A stretch of DNA of 64,000 nt, from NCBI RefSeq assembly GCF_035013185.1, contig NZ_JAYGJO010000015.1, positions 1 through 64,000 on the forward strand. Reading direction: 5' to 3'. Origin of the DNA: Acerihabitans sp035013185 (GTDB taxonomy: Bacteria; Pseudomonadota; Gammaproteobacteria; Enterobacterales; Enterobacteriaceae). The position numbers were made by a program, and so were the translations under genes. The notes beneath the pieces were generated by a model, which had not been told where the DNA came from, ran no database searches, and saw only the letters and a program-made list of their open reading frames with translations. Shown piece after piece: positions 52,888 to 62,312 of this stretch. Positions within the stretch are counted from its first letter, which is position 1; the number at the start of each line of letters is the position of its first letter.

Positions 52888-53844
52888 TCAGCGTTTGCCT
52901 TGACTCAGACGCCGTTCGATGGCATCCATCAGCATACCGGTAATGGAGATTGGAAAGGCGGCTTCTATCTCTCTCACACAAGTGGGGCTGGTGACGTTAA
53001 TCTCCGTGAGTTTGTCGCCGATAATATCCAGACCGACAAAAATCAGTCCTTTTTCTTTGAGCACCGGGGCAACGTCACGGGCGATTTTCCAGTCACTTTC
53101 ACTCAGTGGCCGTGCTTCGCCCCGTCCGCCCGCCGCCAGGTTACCGCGCGTTTCACCGCTTTTCGGGATCCGCGCCAGGCAATAAGGGACCGGCTCGCCA
53201 TCCACCACCAGCACCCGTTTGTCGCCGTCTTTAATGGCCGGCAGGAAATTTTGCGCCATGCAGAAACGCTGGCCATTATCGGTCAGGGTTTCAATGATCA
53301 CCGACAGATTGGGATCGTCTTTTTTTACCCGGAATATCGACGTCCCACCCATACCGTCCAGGGGTTTAAGGATGATATCCTCGTGCTCGCGCCAAAACGC
53401 CCGGATATGATCGTCGCGCCGGCTGACCAGCGTGTCCGGCGTGTGCTGGGCGAACCAGGCGGTGAACAATTTTTCGTTACAGTCGCGCAGGCTGCGCGGT
53501 TTGTTGACGATAAGGGTGCCTTGGTCCTCGGCACGCTCCAGAATATAGGTGGCGTAGATAAACTCGGTATCAAACGGGGGATCTTTGCGCATCAGGATCA
53601 CGTCGAGATCGCCCAGTTCAATATCCTGTTCGCCGTGAAAACTGTACCATTCGTCATAGTCCTGCTTTACTGCCAGTAGGCGGGTGGTGGCGCGTGCTTC
53701 GCCGCCACGCAGATAAAGCGAACTCATCTCCATGTAATGGATCTGCCAGCCGCGGCGTTGTGCTTCGAGCAGCATAGCAAAACTGGTATCTTTTTTGATA
53801 TTGATGGCGGAAATCGGATCCATCACAATGCCGAGCTTTAACAT
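52888..53844 (-). CDS. gshB: Glutathione synthetase
   Basis: 318 residues, ATP-grasp fold. MLKLGIVMDPISAINIKKDT, ILKPLDGMGGTSIFRV, RVLVVDGEPVPYCLARIP and TEINVTSPTCVREIE. It joins glycine to gamma-glutamylcysteine. Start MLKLG is chosen by homology. Ten bases after rsmE. Confidence 0.96.
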   Translation of the reverse strand: MLKLGIVMDPISAINIKKDTSFAMLLEAQRRGWQIHYMEMSSLYLRGGEARATTRLLAVKQDYDEWYSFHGEQDIELGDLDVILMRKDPPFDTEFIYATYILERAEDQGTLIVNKPRSLRDCNEKLFTAWFAQHTPDTLVSRRDDHIRAFWREHEDIILKPLDGMGGTSIFRVKKDDPNLSVIIETLTDNGQRFCMAQNFLPAIKDGDKRVLVVDGEPVPYCLARIPKSGETRGNLAAGGRGEARPLSESDWKIARDVAPVLKEKGLIFVGLDIIGDKLTEINVTSPTCVREIEAAFPISITGMLMDAIERRLSQGKR

Positions 53845-53854
53845 TTTTTCTCCT

Positions 53855-54586
53855 TTAACCCAGGTCGCCAAAACGCACCTGTAACGCGGTTATGGCGGTG
53901 AGGGCAGTAGTTTCTGTGCGTAGCACACGAGGCCCTAGCTGGATTTCGGTAAATCCATGGCGGGTGGTCATGGCTATTTCTTCATGGGTCAAGCCGCCTT
54001 CGGGACCTATCAGCAACCGGACGTTTTCTACCGGCAGCGGCAGGGTGTTGATACTGTGCTGGGCGCGTGGATGCAGGTTCAGTTTTAGCCCGTCATCAAG
54101 TTCAGCGCACCAGTCTTCAAGGATCATGGCGTCGCGAATCAGCGGTAGGCTGTTGCGCCCGCATTGCTCGCAGGCAGCAATGGCGATTTTCCGCCATTGC
54201 TGGATTTTTTTATCCAGTCGTTCACCGTCCAGCTTGATGCCGCAGCGCTCGGAAAACAATGGGGTAATGACATTGACACCCAATTCGATGGATTTCTGGA
54301 TGGTGAATTCCATTTTTTCGCCGCGTGACATCACCTGACCCAGATGCAAACGCAACGGTGATTCAACATCTGCCGGGCGCGAGGCCAGGATATTGGCCAC
54401 CAGGTTTTTCTTGCCCGCCACCGCAATTTCCGCTTCAAACAGATGATTACTGCCGTCGAATAAATGCAATAGCTGGCCTTCCGACATGCGTAACACGCGG
54501 GTCAGGTGATGAGCAGCATCTTCGCTTAGCTCGACGCTACCTTGTGCCGGCAGCGGAGTGGAATGATAAATACGCGGTATTCTCAT
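53855..54586 (-). CDS. rsmE: 16S rRNA (uracil1498-N3)-methyltransferase
   Basis: 243 residues of the SPOUT family: MRIPRIYHSTPLPAQGSVEL, KSIELGVNVITPLFSERC, LLIGPEGGLTHEEI and QLGPRVLRTETTALTAI (knot). Methylates U1498 in 16S rRNA. Upstream of gshB as in E. coli. Confidence 0.96.
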   Translation of the reverse strand: MRIPRIYHSTPLPAQGSVELSEDAAHHLTRVLRMSEGQLLHLFDGSNHLFEAEIAVAGKKNLVANILASRPADVESPLRLHLGQVMSRGEKMEFTIQKSIELGVNVITPLFSERCGIKLDGERLDKKIQQWRKIAIAACEQCGRNSLPLIRDAMILEDWCAELDDGLKLNLHPRAQHSINTLPLPVENVRLLIGPEGGLTHEEIAMTTRHGFTEIQLGPRVLRTETTALTAITALQVRFGDLG

Positions 54587-54637
54587 GCTGATATCGTTTC
54601 AGTCCTGATGGTAAGGATAGAGAGTAGGCCAGCGGCG

Positions 54638-55339
54638 TTATCGTTGGCAAGCCGCTAGAATATACGGATTGCCATTTCCCTGCACGGATTCGATACGCCG
54701 GTTGCGCTCGCATTCCCAGGGGGTCACCGGATATTGTCGATCCCAGACCTCGAACAGTTGGGTTTGCTGCGATGAAAGCCGGAGCTGGTAGCGATCGCGC
54801 ATGTAAAAATAAGTACGGGCAATGGCCCCTCGCGCCCGGGACGGCGGTTCGGCCTGCTTATGCTTAAAATCGATTTTCATCGCACACTGTCCGTATTGGC
54901 CTTCCCCGCCGCGCCACTGGCTATAGCGAAAATTGCCGCGATCGCCATTCACCTCGCCCACCGCCGGCTGCAGATTGTGCAGGTCGGTTTCCATCTGGCG
55001 GTAGTCAGCGTCTTTATTGCAATTTTTACGTCCGCCGTCCTGCCAGCATTGGTGCTGGTGGCCAAACTCCCAGGCCGGTACCACATGTTCCCATTCGATC
55101 CGGCTGGCACGCTGCGCGCTTTTACGCACTTGATATCCGCAAGAGGCTAAGTCCGGCGTGCCTTTTTTCCCTTCCCAGCTGATTTTGCAGCCGCAATAAA
55201 AGGAACCTGGTGCGTCACGGTTGATGATAACCGCCGCCGCTTTCGCCTGACTGAAATTATTTATGCCCTGCGCCGTCGCAGCGGCCGGCAGCAGCATAAG
55301 GGAAAGATAAAGAAAATAAAACCACGCACGTAACATCAT
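54638..55339 (-). CDS. endA: Periplasmic endonuclease I
   Basis: 233 residues with a signal peptide (residues 1-23). The DNase I-like catalytic motif RIEWEHVVPAWEFGHQHQCW is present, as are the conserved NCNKD and DLHNLQPAVGEVNGDR blocks. It cuts double-stranded DNA in the periplasm. Upstream of rsmE. Confidence 0.96.
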   Translation of the reverse strand: MMLRAWFYFLYLSLMLLPAAATAQGINNFSQAKAAAVIINRDAPGSFYCGCKISWEGKKGTPDLASCGYQVRKSAQRASRIEWEHVVPAWEFGHQHQCWQDGGRKNCNKDADYRQMETDLHNLQPAVGEVNGDRGNFRYSQWRGGEGQYGQCAMKIDFKHKQAEPPSRARGAIARTYFYMRDRYQLRLSSQQTQLFEVWDRQYPVTPWECERNRRIESVQGNGNPYILAACQR

Positions 55340-55504
55340 CGATTCTGACTTTTAATGAAAACACGCAGGGTAATCAATCATGACATCACAAGCAAATCGA
55401 CGCGATAAAAATTCGCTTTCCCTATGAGGTTTTGTCGCGAAATGGCACGCAATGGCTGCATCCGGTTACATGGCGCCATTCAGGTAGGCCCGCGACGTTT
55501 TCCG

Positions 55505-56005
55505 CTATTGCGCGAAACACAGTATATCGCCGCAATGACGGCAGCGGTATTGTGCCTCGCCACGTAGCACACGGTTATGGCGACGCACCGTCAGATGATG
55601 GCTTTGACAGCCACAACGATAGTGGAAGGTCGTCGCCCGCACCGTCGCCACATCAAAATTATGCGTGCGCCGCGGTTCGGTCAACAACACCTCGGACATC
55701 ATCCATCGCCACTGCTGACCGTGGGGCGCCACCCGGCCGAACTGGCGATAAACCAGTAAATGTGCCAACTCATGCGGGATCACTTCATCAATAAACGTCG
55801 CTTCATTGGCTAACAGCAACACCGGATTTAAGCGAATTTCCCATTGTTCCAGCCACGCAGTGCCGGCAATCGTACCGCGTTGCCGGTAAGACAGCGCCGG
55901 TTCGGGAAAACGACATGAAAAATAGGCATCGGCCTGCTGTAGTTTGGCGCGCAAACACTGCATAACGGCTTGGTGCAGAGCAATAGGAATATGAGTCGGT
56001 TTCAT
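55505..56005 (-). CDS. sprT: SprT-family zinc metalloprotease-like protein
   Basis: 166 residues. The HExxH-type motif VIPHELAHLLVY with a downstream His, and a C-terminal zinc ribbon (YRCGCQSHHL, then YRCRHCGDIL). SprT-like proteins resemble Spartan DNA-protein-crosslink proteases; the bacterial role is unclear. Start at MKPTHIPIAL by homology. The 120-bp repeat array lies just upstream. Confidence 0.92.
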   Translation of the reverse strand: MKPTHIPIALHQAVMQCLRAKLQQADAYFSCRFPEPALSYRQRGTIAGTAWLEQWEIRLNPVLLLANEATFIDEVIPHELAHLLVYRQFGRVAPHGQQWRWMMSEVLLTEPRRTHNFDVATVRATTFHYRCGCQSHHLTVRRHNRVLRGEAQYRCRHCGDILCFAQ

Positions 56006-56050
56006 AGCAGCAAGACTAACTGGGGGGAGCGGGGGATGCAATATACCCTT

Positions 56051-56438
56051 CATCTTTCACGCTGCGAGTGTGTTGGCTACGCTCTCTTACCCGAATCACT
56101 TTTTTGAGTAAGCTCATCGGGATGCGTTCGCTTGCCGCCTGCTCGCAACATGAAATCTTTTGGGTAGCTTCATCTTTCACGCTGCGAGTGTGTTGGCTGC
56201 ACTCTCTTACCCGAATCACTTTTTTGAGTAAGCTCATCGGGATGCGTTCGTTTGCCGCCTGCTCGCAACATGAAATCTTTTGGGTAGCTTCATCTTTCAC
56301 GCTGCGAGTGTGTTGGCTGCACTCTCTTACCCGAATCACTTTTTTGAGTAAGCTCATCGGGGTGCGTTCGTTTGCCGCCTGCTCGCAACATGAAATCTTT
56401 TGGGTAGCTTCATCTTTCACGCTGCGAGTGTGTTGGCG
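56051..56438. repeat. 120-bp tandem repeat array (3 full units plus part)
   Basis: Units begin at 56051, 56171, 56291 and 56411 with CATCTTTCACGCTGCGAGTG and differ at a few positions. Each contains an inverted repeat around CTTACTC/TTTTTTGA/GTAAG (ACTTTTTTGAGTAAG with upstream ACCCGAATC / downstream TCATCGGG). It fills the sprT-galP spacer. It is clearly related to the 123-bp array at 63268-63530, so this is a dispersed family. Confidence 0.92.
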
Positions 56439-56469
56439 ATGCTCGCAGCGTGAGAGATGGGTTATATCA

Positions 56470-57882
56470 TTAGTCTTTATCGCCGATGTCGCGCAGGCGC
56501 TTACCGGTCATGAGGTTGCGTTCAATATGTTCCAACGAGATGTTCTTGGTTTCGGGGATCAGCCAGAACGTCAGCAGGATAAACAGCACATTCAGTCCGG
56601 CGTAAACCCAGAACGTATTGGCGTTGCCCAGTTGATTAAGCATGGTCAGGAACGTGGCGCCGACGATCATATTGGCAATCCAGTTGGTGGCCGTTGAGAC
56701 GGTGATACCAAAATCGCGGCCTTTTAGCGGCTGTATTTCGGAACACAATACCCAGATTAACGGACCGGCGCTCATGGCAAAACCGACGATAAACATCATC
56801 AACATAATGATGGCGAAGTATTTCATAAAGTCGGTTTCAACGCCCAGGTGCAGCAACGTACCCAGCACGCCCATACCCACCGCCATCACCAGGAAGCCCA
56901 GTCTTAAGGTCGGTTTACGTCCCCAGCGATCGACCAGGCCGATAGCAATAAAGGTGGCCAGAACATTCACCAGACCGACAATGACCGTGCCCCACATCTG
57001 TTCTGCCGTACCGGAGAAACCGGCAATACCGAAGATTTTCGGCGCATAATACATGATCACGTTCATCCCGGTGAACTGCTGCATCACCTGCAACAAGATA
57101 CCCAGATAAACCGCGCGGCGGAAATTACTATTACTGGTAAACAGCGCCCAGCCACTTTGTTTGACCTTGAGGCTTTCACGAATCTCGTCCAGTTCCTTTT
57201 TGGCCTGTTCCGAGGTATCACGCAGCATATTCAGCACTTTTTGTGCTTCGGTATAACGACCTTTCGTCGCCAGCCAGCGCGGGCTACCGGGCAGGAATAA
57301 TACGCCGATAAACAGTAAGACGGCTGGAATGGTAATGATACCCAGCATCCAACGCCAAGAGCCGCTATAGCTAAAACCGGTGTCCGAGAGGTAGGCTGCC
57401 AAAATACCGATGGTGATCATCAACTGGTACATGGAGATCATGCTGCCGCGAATCTTCTCCGGTGCAATTTCCGACAGATAGAGTGGTGCAGTAAAAGAAG
57501 CAATACCGACCGCCAGGCCCAAAATTACCCGGGCAAGCACCAGAAATTCAACGTTTGGTGCGAATGCGGAACATAACGAGCCAATGACAAACAGCGATGC
57601 ACCGATCAGCAAACTGTATCTACGCCCGAGTTTGGCCGACAGCCAGCCTGCGCCCACTGCACCAATCGCGGCGCCAAACATCATGGAACTGACCACCCAT
57701 TCTTGCTGATGAGCGGTGATTTGAAAATCATCAGCTAGAAACGGCAGCGCCCCCGCGATGACACCAATATCCAAGCCAAACAGCAGACCGGCAAGCGCGG
57801 CCATAAAACAAACAAAAAAGGTGATACGCGCATTGGAATGACGTGACCTTGGTTGGCTTGTACTCACATTGGCAGTACTCAT
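56470..57882 (-). CDS. galP: Galactose:H+ symporter (sugar porter, MFS)
   Basis: 470 residues with twelve membrane helices and the sugar-porter signatures: GLLFGLDIGVIAGALPF, GWLSAKLGRRYSLLIG, VPLYLSE-like APLYLSEIAPEKIRGS, and PETKNISLEHIE at the end. Length is close to E. coli GalP (464). Position next to metK and sprT is as in E. coli. A perfect GalR-type operator and a CRP-like site lie upstream, supporting galactose control. Confidence 0.92.
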   Translation of the reverse strand: MSTANVSTSQPRSRHSNARITFFVCFMAALAGLLFGLDIGVIAGALPFLADDFQITAHQQEWVVSSMMFGAAIGAVGAGWLSAKLGRRYSLLIGASLFVIGSLCSAFAPNVEFLVLARVILGLAVGIASFTAPLYLSEIAPEKIRGSMISMYQLMITIGILAAYLSDTGFSYSGSWRWMLGIITIPAVLLFIGVLFLPGSPRWLATKGRYTEAQKVLNMLRDTSEQAKKELDEIRESLKVKQSGWALFTSNSNFRRAVYLGILLQVMQQFTGMNVIMYYAPKIFGIAGFSGTAEQMWGTVIVGLVNVLATFIAIGLVDRWGRKPTLRLGFLVMAVGMGVLGTLLHLGVETDFMKYFAIIMLMMFIVGFAMSAGPLIWVLCSEIQPLKGRDFGITVSTATNWIANMIVGATFLTMLNQLGNANTFWVYAGLNVLFILLTFWLIPETKNISLEHIERNLMTGKRLRDIGDKD

Positions 57883-57956
57883 AGTACCTCTCTAAAAACC
57901 CGTAATTATTACGTAATTATTAATTGTGTATGTTATGTAAACGCATAGGGGCAAAA

Positions 57957-57972
57957 TGTGCTCCAGATCACA
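57957..57972. promoter_or_regulatory. CRP-like site upstream of galP
   Basis: TGTGCTCCAGATCACA matches the CRP consensus TGTGA-N6-TCACA with one mismatch. It lies about 80 bases before the galP start and next to the GalR operator. Confidence 0.7.
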
Positions 57973-57975
57973 TCT

Positions 57976-57991
57976 GTGTAATCGCTTACAC
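57976..57991. promoter_or_regulatory. GalR/GalS operator upstream of galP
   Basis: GTGTAATCGCTTACAC fits the GalR/GalS consensus GTGNAANCGNTTNCAC at all fixed positions and is palindromic. It lies about 100 bases upstream of galP. Confidence 0.85.
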
Positions 57992-58180
57992 AGACTTATG
58001 CCAATTTTTCAGAATTAATGACCGCGTGAATGTGCATTGTTAAGCTAAAACGGTGTTTTAGATTAAATGTACGTGACACTGAAGAGGTCTATATAACATA
58101 CGACTGAAAACGAAACGTTATGAGGTTTCTCTTCAATAAATGACACTCTCTAAATGTATGATATTTAATGATATATTTAC

Positions 58181-58196
58181 ATGTAATCGTTTTCAA
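58181..58196. promoter_or_regulatory. Second GalR-like operator
   Basis: ATGTAATCGTTTTCAA keeps the inner TGNAANCGNTTNCA of the GalR consensus and misses only the two outer bases. Its centre is about 205 bp from the first operator. A pair of operators could support DNA looping as at the gal operon. Confidence 0.5.
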
Positions 58197-58202
58197 TATA
58201 GC

Positions 58203-58234
58203 TAAAAAAAGCGGTGATCATAATGATCACCGCT
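58203..58234 (-). terminator. Terminator of metK
   Basis: Perfect inverted repeat AGCGGTGATCA / TGATCACCGCT (58210-58234, 3-base loop). On the minus strand it is followed by a run of seven Ts. It lies 40 bases after the metK stop. Confidence 0.85.
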
Positions 58235-58272
58235 AATATAGTGTAGACGAACTATTAAGTTTGGTAGTGGTG

Positions 58273-59427
58273 TTATTTTAAACCGGCGGCGTCGCGCAGC
58301 AGTTCGGCTTTATCGGTTTTTTCCCACGGGAAATGCTCACGACCGAAATGGCCATAAGCTGCAGTTTGCAGATAAATGGGCTGCAGTAGATCCAACATGG
58401 TGATCAGGCCATAGGGGCGCAGGTCGAAAAACTCACGTACCAGTTGGGCCAGCTTGTCTGTGGACACGTTGCCGGTACCGAAGGTTTCGATGCTGATGGA
58501 TGTGGGTTCCGCGATACCAATGGCATAAGATACCTGGATTTCACAGCGATCGGCCAATCCTGCGGCAACGATGTTTTTAGCAACGTACCGCGCGGCATAA
58601 GCAGCGGAGCGATCCACTTTAGACGGATCCTTGCCAGAAAATGCACCGCCGCCGTGACGGGCCATACCGCCGTAGGTGTCGACGATAATCTTACGTCCGG
58701 TCAGACCGCAGTCGCCCATCGGCCCGCCGATGACAAACCGGCCGGTTGGGTTGATAAAATACTTGGTGGACGCGGTGAGCCACTCTGCGGGCAGGACCGG
58801 TTTGATGATTTCGTCCATGACCGCTTCTTGCAGATCGCGCTGCGACACATCCTCTGAATGCTGAGTGGATAATACCACCGCGTCGATGCCGACAATTTTG
58901 TTATCGTCGTAAGCAAAGGTGACCTGGCTTTTCGCGTCAGGGCGTAGCCAGGGCAGGGTGCCGTTTTTACGTACCTGCGACTGCCGCGCCACCAGGCGAT
59001 GGGCGTAAGTGATCGGTGCGGGCATCAATACTTCGGTCTCGTTGGTGGCATAACCGAACATCAGGCCCTGATCACCGGCACCCTGCTCAAGCGGGTCACT
59101 GCGATCCACGCCCTGGTTGATGTCGGGCGACTGTTTACCGATGGCGCTGAGTACGGCGCACGAGTTGGCGTCGAACCCCATATCTGAATTGATATAACCA
59201 ATATCGCGGATAGTGCGACGCGTTAATTCTTCAATATCTACCCAGGCGGTGGTGGTGATTTCGCCGCCAACCAAGACCATTCCGGTTTTTACAAATGTTT
59301 CACAGGCCACGCGTGCTTTGGGATCCTGTATCAGGATCGCATCAAGTACAGCATCGGAGATCTGATCCGCAATTTTATCAGGATGCCCTTCTGAAACGGA
59401 TTCGGATGTAAATAGGTGTTTAGCCAT
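58273..59427 (-). CDS. metK: S-adenosylmethionine synthetase
   Basis: 384 residues. MAKHLFTSESVSEGHPDKIA, GAGDQGLMFGYATNE and GGGAFSGKDPSKVDRS are the two MAT signatures. It makes SAM from methionine and ATP. Length equals E. coli MetK (384). SAM also supplies decarboxylated SAM for polyamine synthesis, and the gene sits next to speA/speB. Confidence 0.97.
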   Translation of the reverse strand: MAKHLFTSESVSEGHPDKIADQISDAVLDAILIQDPKARVACETFVKTGMVLVGGEITTTAWVDIEELTRRTIRDIGYINSDMGFDANSCAVLSAIGKQSPDINQGVDRSDPLEQGAGDQGLMFGYATNETEVLMPAPITYAHRLVARQSQVRKNGTLPWLRPDAKSQVTFAYDDNKIVGIDAVVLSTQHSEDVSQRDLQEAVMDEIIKPVLPAEWLTASTKYFINPTGRFVIGGPMGDCGLTGRKIIVDTYGGMARHGGGAFSGKDPSKVDRSAAYAARYVAKNIVAAGLADRCEIQVSYAIGIAEPTSISIETFGTGNVSTDKLAQLVREFFDLRPYGLITMLDLLQPIYLQTAAYGHFGREHFPWEKTDKAELLRDAAGLK

Positions 59428-59584
59428 CGGTCTCTTTACCTTAAAATACGGGTTAGAAATGACTGCGTAGCGGTGATTCCAGCCACCAGGGAAAGCGATT
59501 TCCTGATAATGGCGTTACGCGTCCTGCAGTCCCGCGGATATGCCGCTGGTGAGCAGTAAATAAATTCATTAGGCCATCCGATTT

Positions 59585-59608
59585 AGATGGATTAACTTCT
59601 GGATGGCT
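59585..59608 (-). promoter_or_regulatory. Possible MetJ boxes upstream of metK
   Basis: Three consecutive 8-base blocks AGATGGAT, TAACTTCT, GGATGGCT each match 5 of 8 positions of the MetJ box AGACGTCT. They lie about 160 bases upstream of metK, where MetJ sites are expected. The match is only moderate. Confidence 0.4.
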
Positions 59609-60322
59609 ATTCTAGGACACCCCCTTGTGGAATTACCAGTAATTTTTTGGCTTAGCCACTGAACATGCTCACGCGAGCGGGGGGAAATCGGTCAAAGTGA
59701 AATTATTTTTTGCTTTTTATCGGGGTTGGCGGTATAAATTCGCGCGCATGAACAACGTAATGTAAATGTCTTTCATTTACATTTGGTAACTTTTTTCCGG
59801 ACTAACATGTCCGTCAAGGCCGGTTGGTATTGGGAGGTGGCACCGTTAATGATGTGTAATTCTCCGATCGTCGTCGATCGCCTCTCTATCTTTGCCATTC
59901 TCCGGGCTACCGCCAGCGGGTCCTTAGTGAATCACGATTCGGCACGTCCAACAGACGCTATTCTCGCTGCGCACTCTTCACTGTCATGGCGGTTTTACCA
60001 GCAATATCATCGATATTGCCATCGGCACCAGGGCATGACCCAAGATTCCAGGGCCGGCGAACCCTCTCCCAGGAATTAATCCAGGGCCATCAGGCCATTC
60101 ACACGACCCATTTCAGTGGGTAACTACCATCCCGTCTCACGGAGTTCATCAAGGTGTTTTACAATTACTGTACTGATGTACCGGATGCCCAGTACGCCCG
60201 GCGGCGTTTGTTACCGTCGGCGAGCGGCTCGCACAAGTATAACCACGCAATCAACGGTGGTTTCCACGCGGTAAAATCGGTGAACGGGATCGGCAACGAA
60301 CACCGTAAGGGAGAAGCAGGCC
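59609..60322. promoter_or_regulatory. metK-speA intergenic region / speA leader
   Basis: About 710 bases. The first part (59620-59780) is AT-rich and should hold the promoters. A 98-codon frame at 59783-60079 and a minus-strand frame at 60165-60368 have no ribosome binding site or recognisable similarity. I see no supported gene. A long speA leader is plausible. Confidence 0.35.
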
Positions 60323-62299
60323 ATGTCTGATGATCAAAAGCAACAGGGTTCGTATCTGATGGGGCCACATGAAAATTTGCGTTCGATGCAGGAGGTCGCT
60401 ATGAATGACAGCGACGCCAGCAGGATGATGCGGACATATAATGTCGCCTATTGGGGAAATAACTACTTTGACGTTAATGAATTAGGCCATATCAGCGTTT
60501 GCCCGGATCCTGATTTCCCCGAGGCACGGGTCGATCTGGCTGAACTGGTTAAAGAGCGGCAAAAGGACGGTCAGCGGCTGCCTGCACTGTTTTGCTTTCC
60601 GCAAATCCTGCAGCACCGACTGCGTTCCATCAACGGTGCCTTTAAGCGCGCCCGGGAATCGTTTGGTTATCAGGGCGACTATTTTCTGGTTTATCCCATC
60701 AAGGTTAACCAGCACCGGCGAGTGATCGAGTCGTTAATTAACTCAGGTGAACCCCTGGGACTGGAAGCCGGTTCCAAGGCCGAGCTTATGGCGGTACTGG
60801 CCCATGCCGGCATGACCCGCACCGTCATCGTCTGCAATGGCTATAAGGATCGTGAATACATTCGCCTGGCGCTGATCGGCGAGAAGTTGGGGCACAAAGT
60901 GTACCTGGTGATTGAGAAACTCACCGAAATCAAACTGGTACTGGAAGAAGCCGAGCGTTTAAATGTCGTACCTCGGTTGGGTGTCCGTGCGCGTCTGGCG
61001 TCCCAAGGTTCCGGTAAGTGGCAGTCCAGCGGCGGTGAGAAGTCCAAATTCGGCCTGGCGGCGATACAAGTGCTGCAACTGGTGGAACTGTTGCGCAGCA
61101 AAGGTCGTCTCGAGAGTCTGCAACTGCTGCATTTCCATTTAGGCTCCCAGTTGTCCAATATTCGTGACATCGCCTCCGGCGTGCGCGAATCGGCACGTTT
61201 CTATGTCGAACTACACCGTCTGGGCGTGAATATTGAATGCTTTGACGTTGGTGGCGGTTTGGGTGTGGATTACGAGGGTACCCGCTCGCAGTCCGACTGC
61301 TCCGCCAACTATGGCCTGAATGAATACGCTAACAACGTGATTTGGGGCATTGGTGATGCGTGCAATGAGCACGGATTGCCTCATCCCACCGTGATTACCG
61401 AATCGGGCCGCGCCGTCACCGCCCACCATACGGTGCTGGTCTCCAACGTCATCGGCGTAGAACGCAATGAGTTCTGCGAACCGCTGGCGCCAGACGAGGA
61501 TGCTCCGCGTGCGTTAGAAAGCATGTGGCAGACCTGGCAGGAGATGCAGGAACCGAAAAACCGCCGTTCGCTGCGCGAGTGGCTGCATGATAGCCAGATG
61601 GACTTGCATGATGTTCATACCCAGTATACCCATGGCATACTCGATCTGACCCAGCGCGCCTGGGCTGAGCAGCTTTATCTGAATATCTGCCGTATGATCC
61701 AGACCCAGTTGGACCCGAGCAACCGCGCACACCGGCCGATTATCGATGAACTGCAAGAGCGCATGGCGGATAAGCTCTACGTCAATTTTTCACTGTTCCA
61801 ATCCATGCCGGACGCCTGGGGTATCGATCAGCTATTTCCGGTGCTGCCGCTCGAAGGGCTGGATAAACCGCCGGAAGGTCGCGCAGTACTGTTGGATATC
61901 ACCTGTGATTCCGACGGTACCATCGACCATTACATCGACGGCGACGGTATCGCTACCACCATGCCGATGCCGCCTTACGATGTAGATAACCCGCCGCTGT
62001 TGGGCTTTTTCATGGTTGGGGCTTACCAGGAAATCCTGGGTAATATGCACAATTTGTTCGGTGATACCGCCGCCGTAGACGTGTTTGTCTTCAAAGACGG
62101 CAGCGTAGAGCTCAATGAATCCGACGAAGGCGATTCGGTGGCCGACATGCTGCAATACGTGCAACTGGATCCGGCGGTATTACTCACCCGTTTCCGCGAT
62201 CAAGTGAAAGAGACCGATCTTGACAGCAGCCTGCAAGCTGAATTCCTCGAAGAGTTTGAAGCGGGTCTGTACGGTTACACTTACCTTGAAGATGAATAA
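60323..62299 (+). CDS. speA: Biosynthetic arginine decarboxylase
   Basis: 658 residues, the same length as E. coli SpeA. PLP lysine in FLVYPIKVNQHRRVIE, LGLEAGSKAELMAVLAH, HFHLGSQLSNIRDI, FDVGGGLGVDYEGT and DITCDSDGTIDHYIDGDG. Makes agmatine from arginine. GGAGAAG precedes the ATG. speB follows after 13 bases. Confidence 0.97.
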   Translation: MSDDQKQQGSYLMGPHENLRSMQEVAMNDSDASRMMRTYNVAYWGNNYFDVNELGHISVCPDPDFPEARVDLAELVKERQKDGQRLPALFCFPQILQHRLRSINGAFKRARESFGYQGDYFLVYPIKVNQHRRVIESLINSGEPLGLEAGSKAELMAVLAHAGMTRTVIVCNGYKDREYIRLALIGEKLGHKVYLVIEKLTEIKLVLEEAERLNVVPRLGVRARLASQGSGKWQSSGGEKSKFGLAAIQVLQLVELLRSKGRLESLQLLHFHLGSQLSNIRDIASGVRESARFYVELHRLGVNIECFDVGGGLGVDYEGTRSQSDCSANYGLNEYANNVIWGIGDACNEHGLPHPTVITESGRAVTAHHTVLVSNVIGVERNEFCEPLAPDEDAPRALESMWQTWQEMQEPKNRRSLREWLHDSQMDLHDVHTQYTHGILDLTQRAWAEQLYLNICRMIQTQLDPSNRAHRPIIDELQERMADKLYVNFSLFQSMPDAWGIDQLFPVLPLEGLDKPPEGRAVLLDITCDSDGTIDHYIDGDGIATTMPMPPYDVDNPPLLGFFMVGAYQEILGNMHNLFGDTAAVDVFVFKDGSVELNESDEGDSVADMLQYVQLDPAVLLTRFRDQVKETDLDSSLQAEFLEEFEAGLYGYTYLEDE

Positions 62300-62312
62300 G
62301 AAAGGAAAGACT

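Noticed and set aside
56051..56438. CRISPR array
   Set aside because: Units are 120 bp and directly adjacent, without unique spacers between short repeats, and no cas genes are present.
56016..56697. Long open frames on both strands through the 120-bp repeats
   Set aside because: The period is a multiple of three, so any stop-free unit gives a long frame. The peptide is just the repeat translated, with no ribosome binding site.
59783..60079. 98-codon frame in the metK-speA spacer
   Set aside because: No ribosome binding site, no family pattern. It is more likely part of the speA leader.
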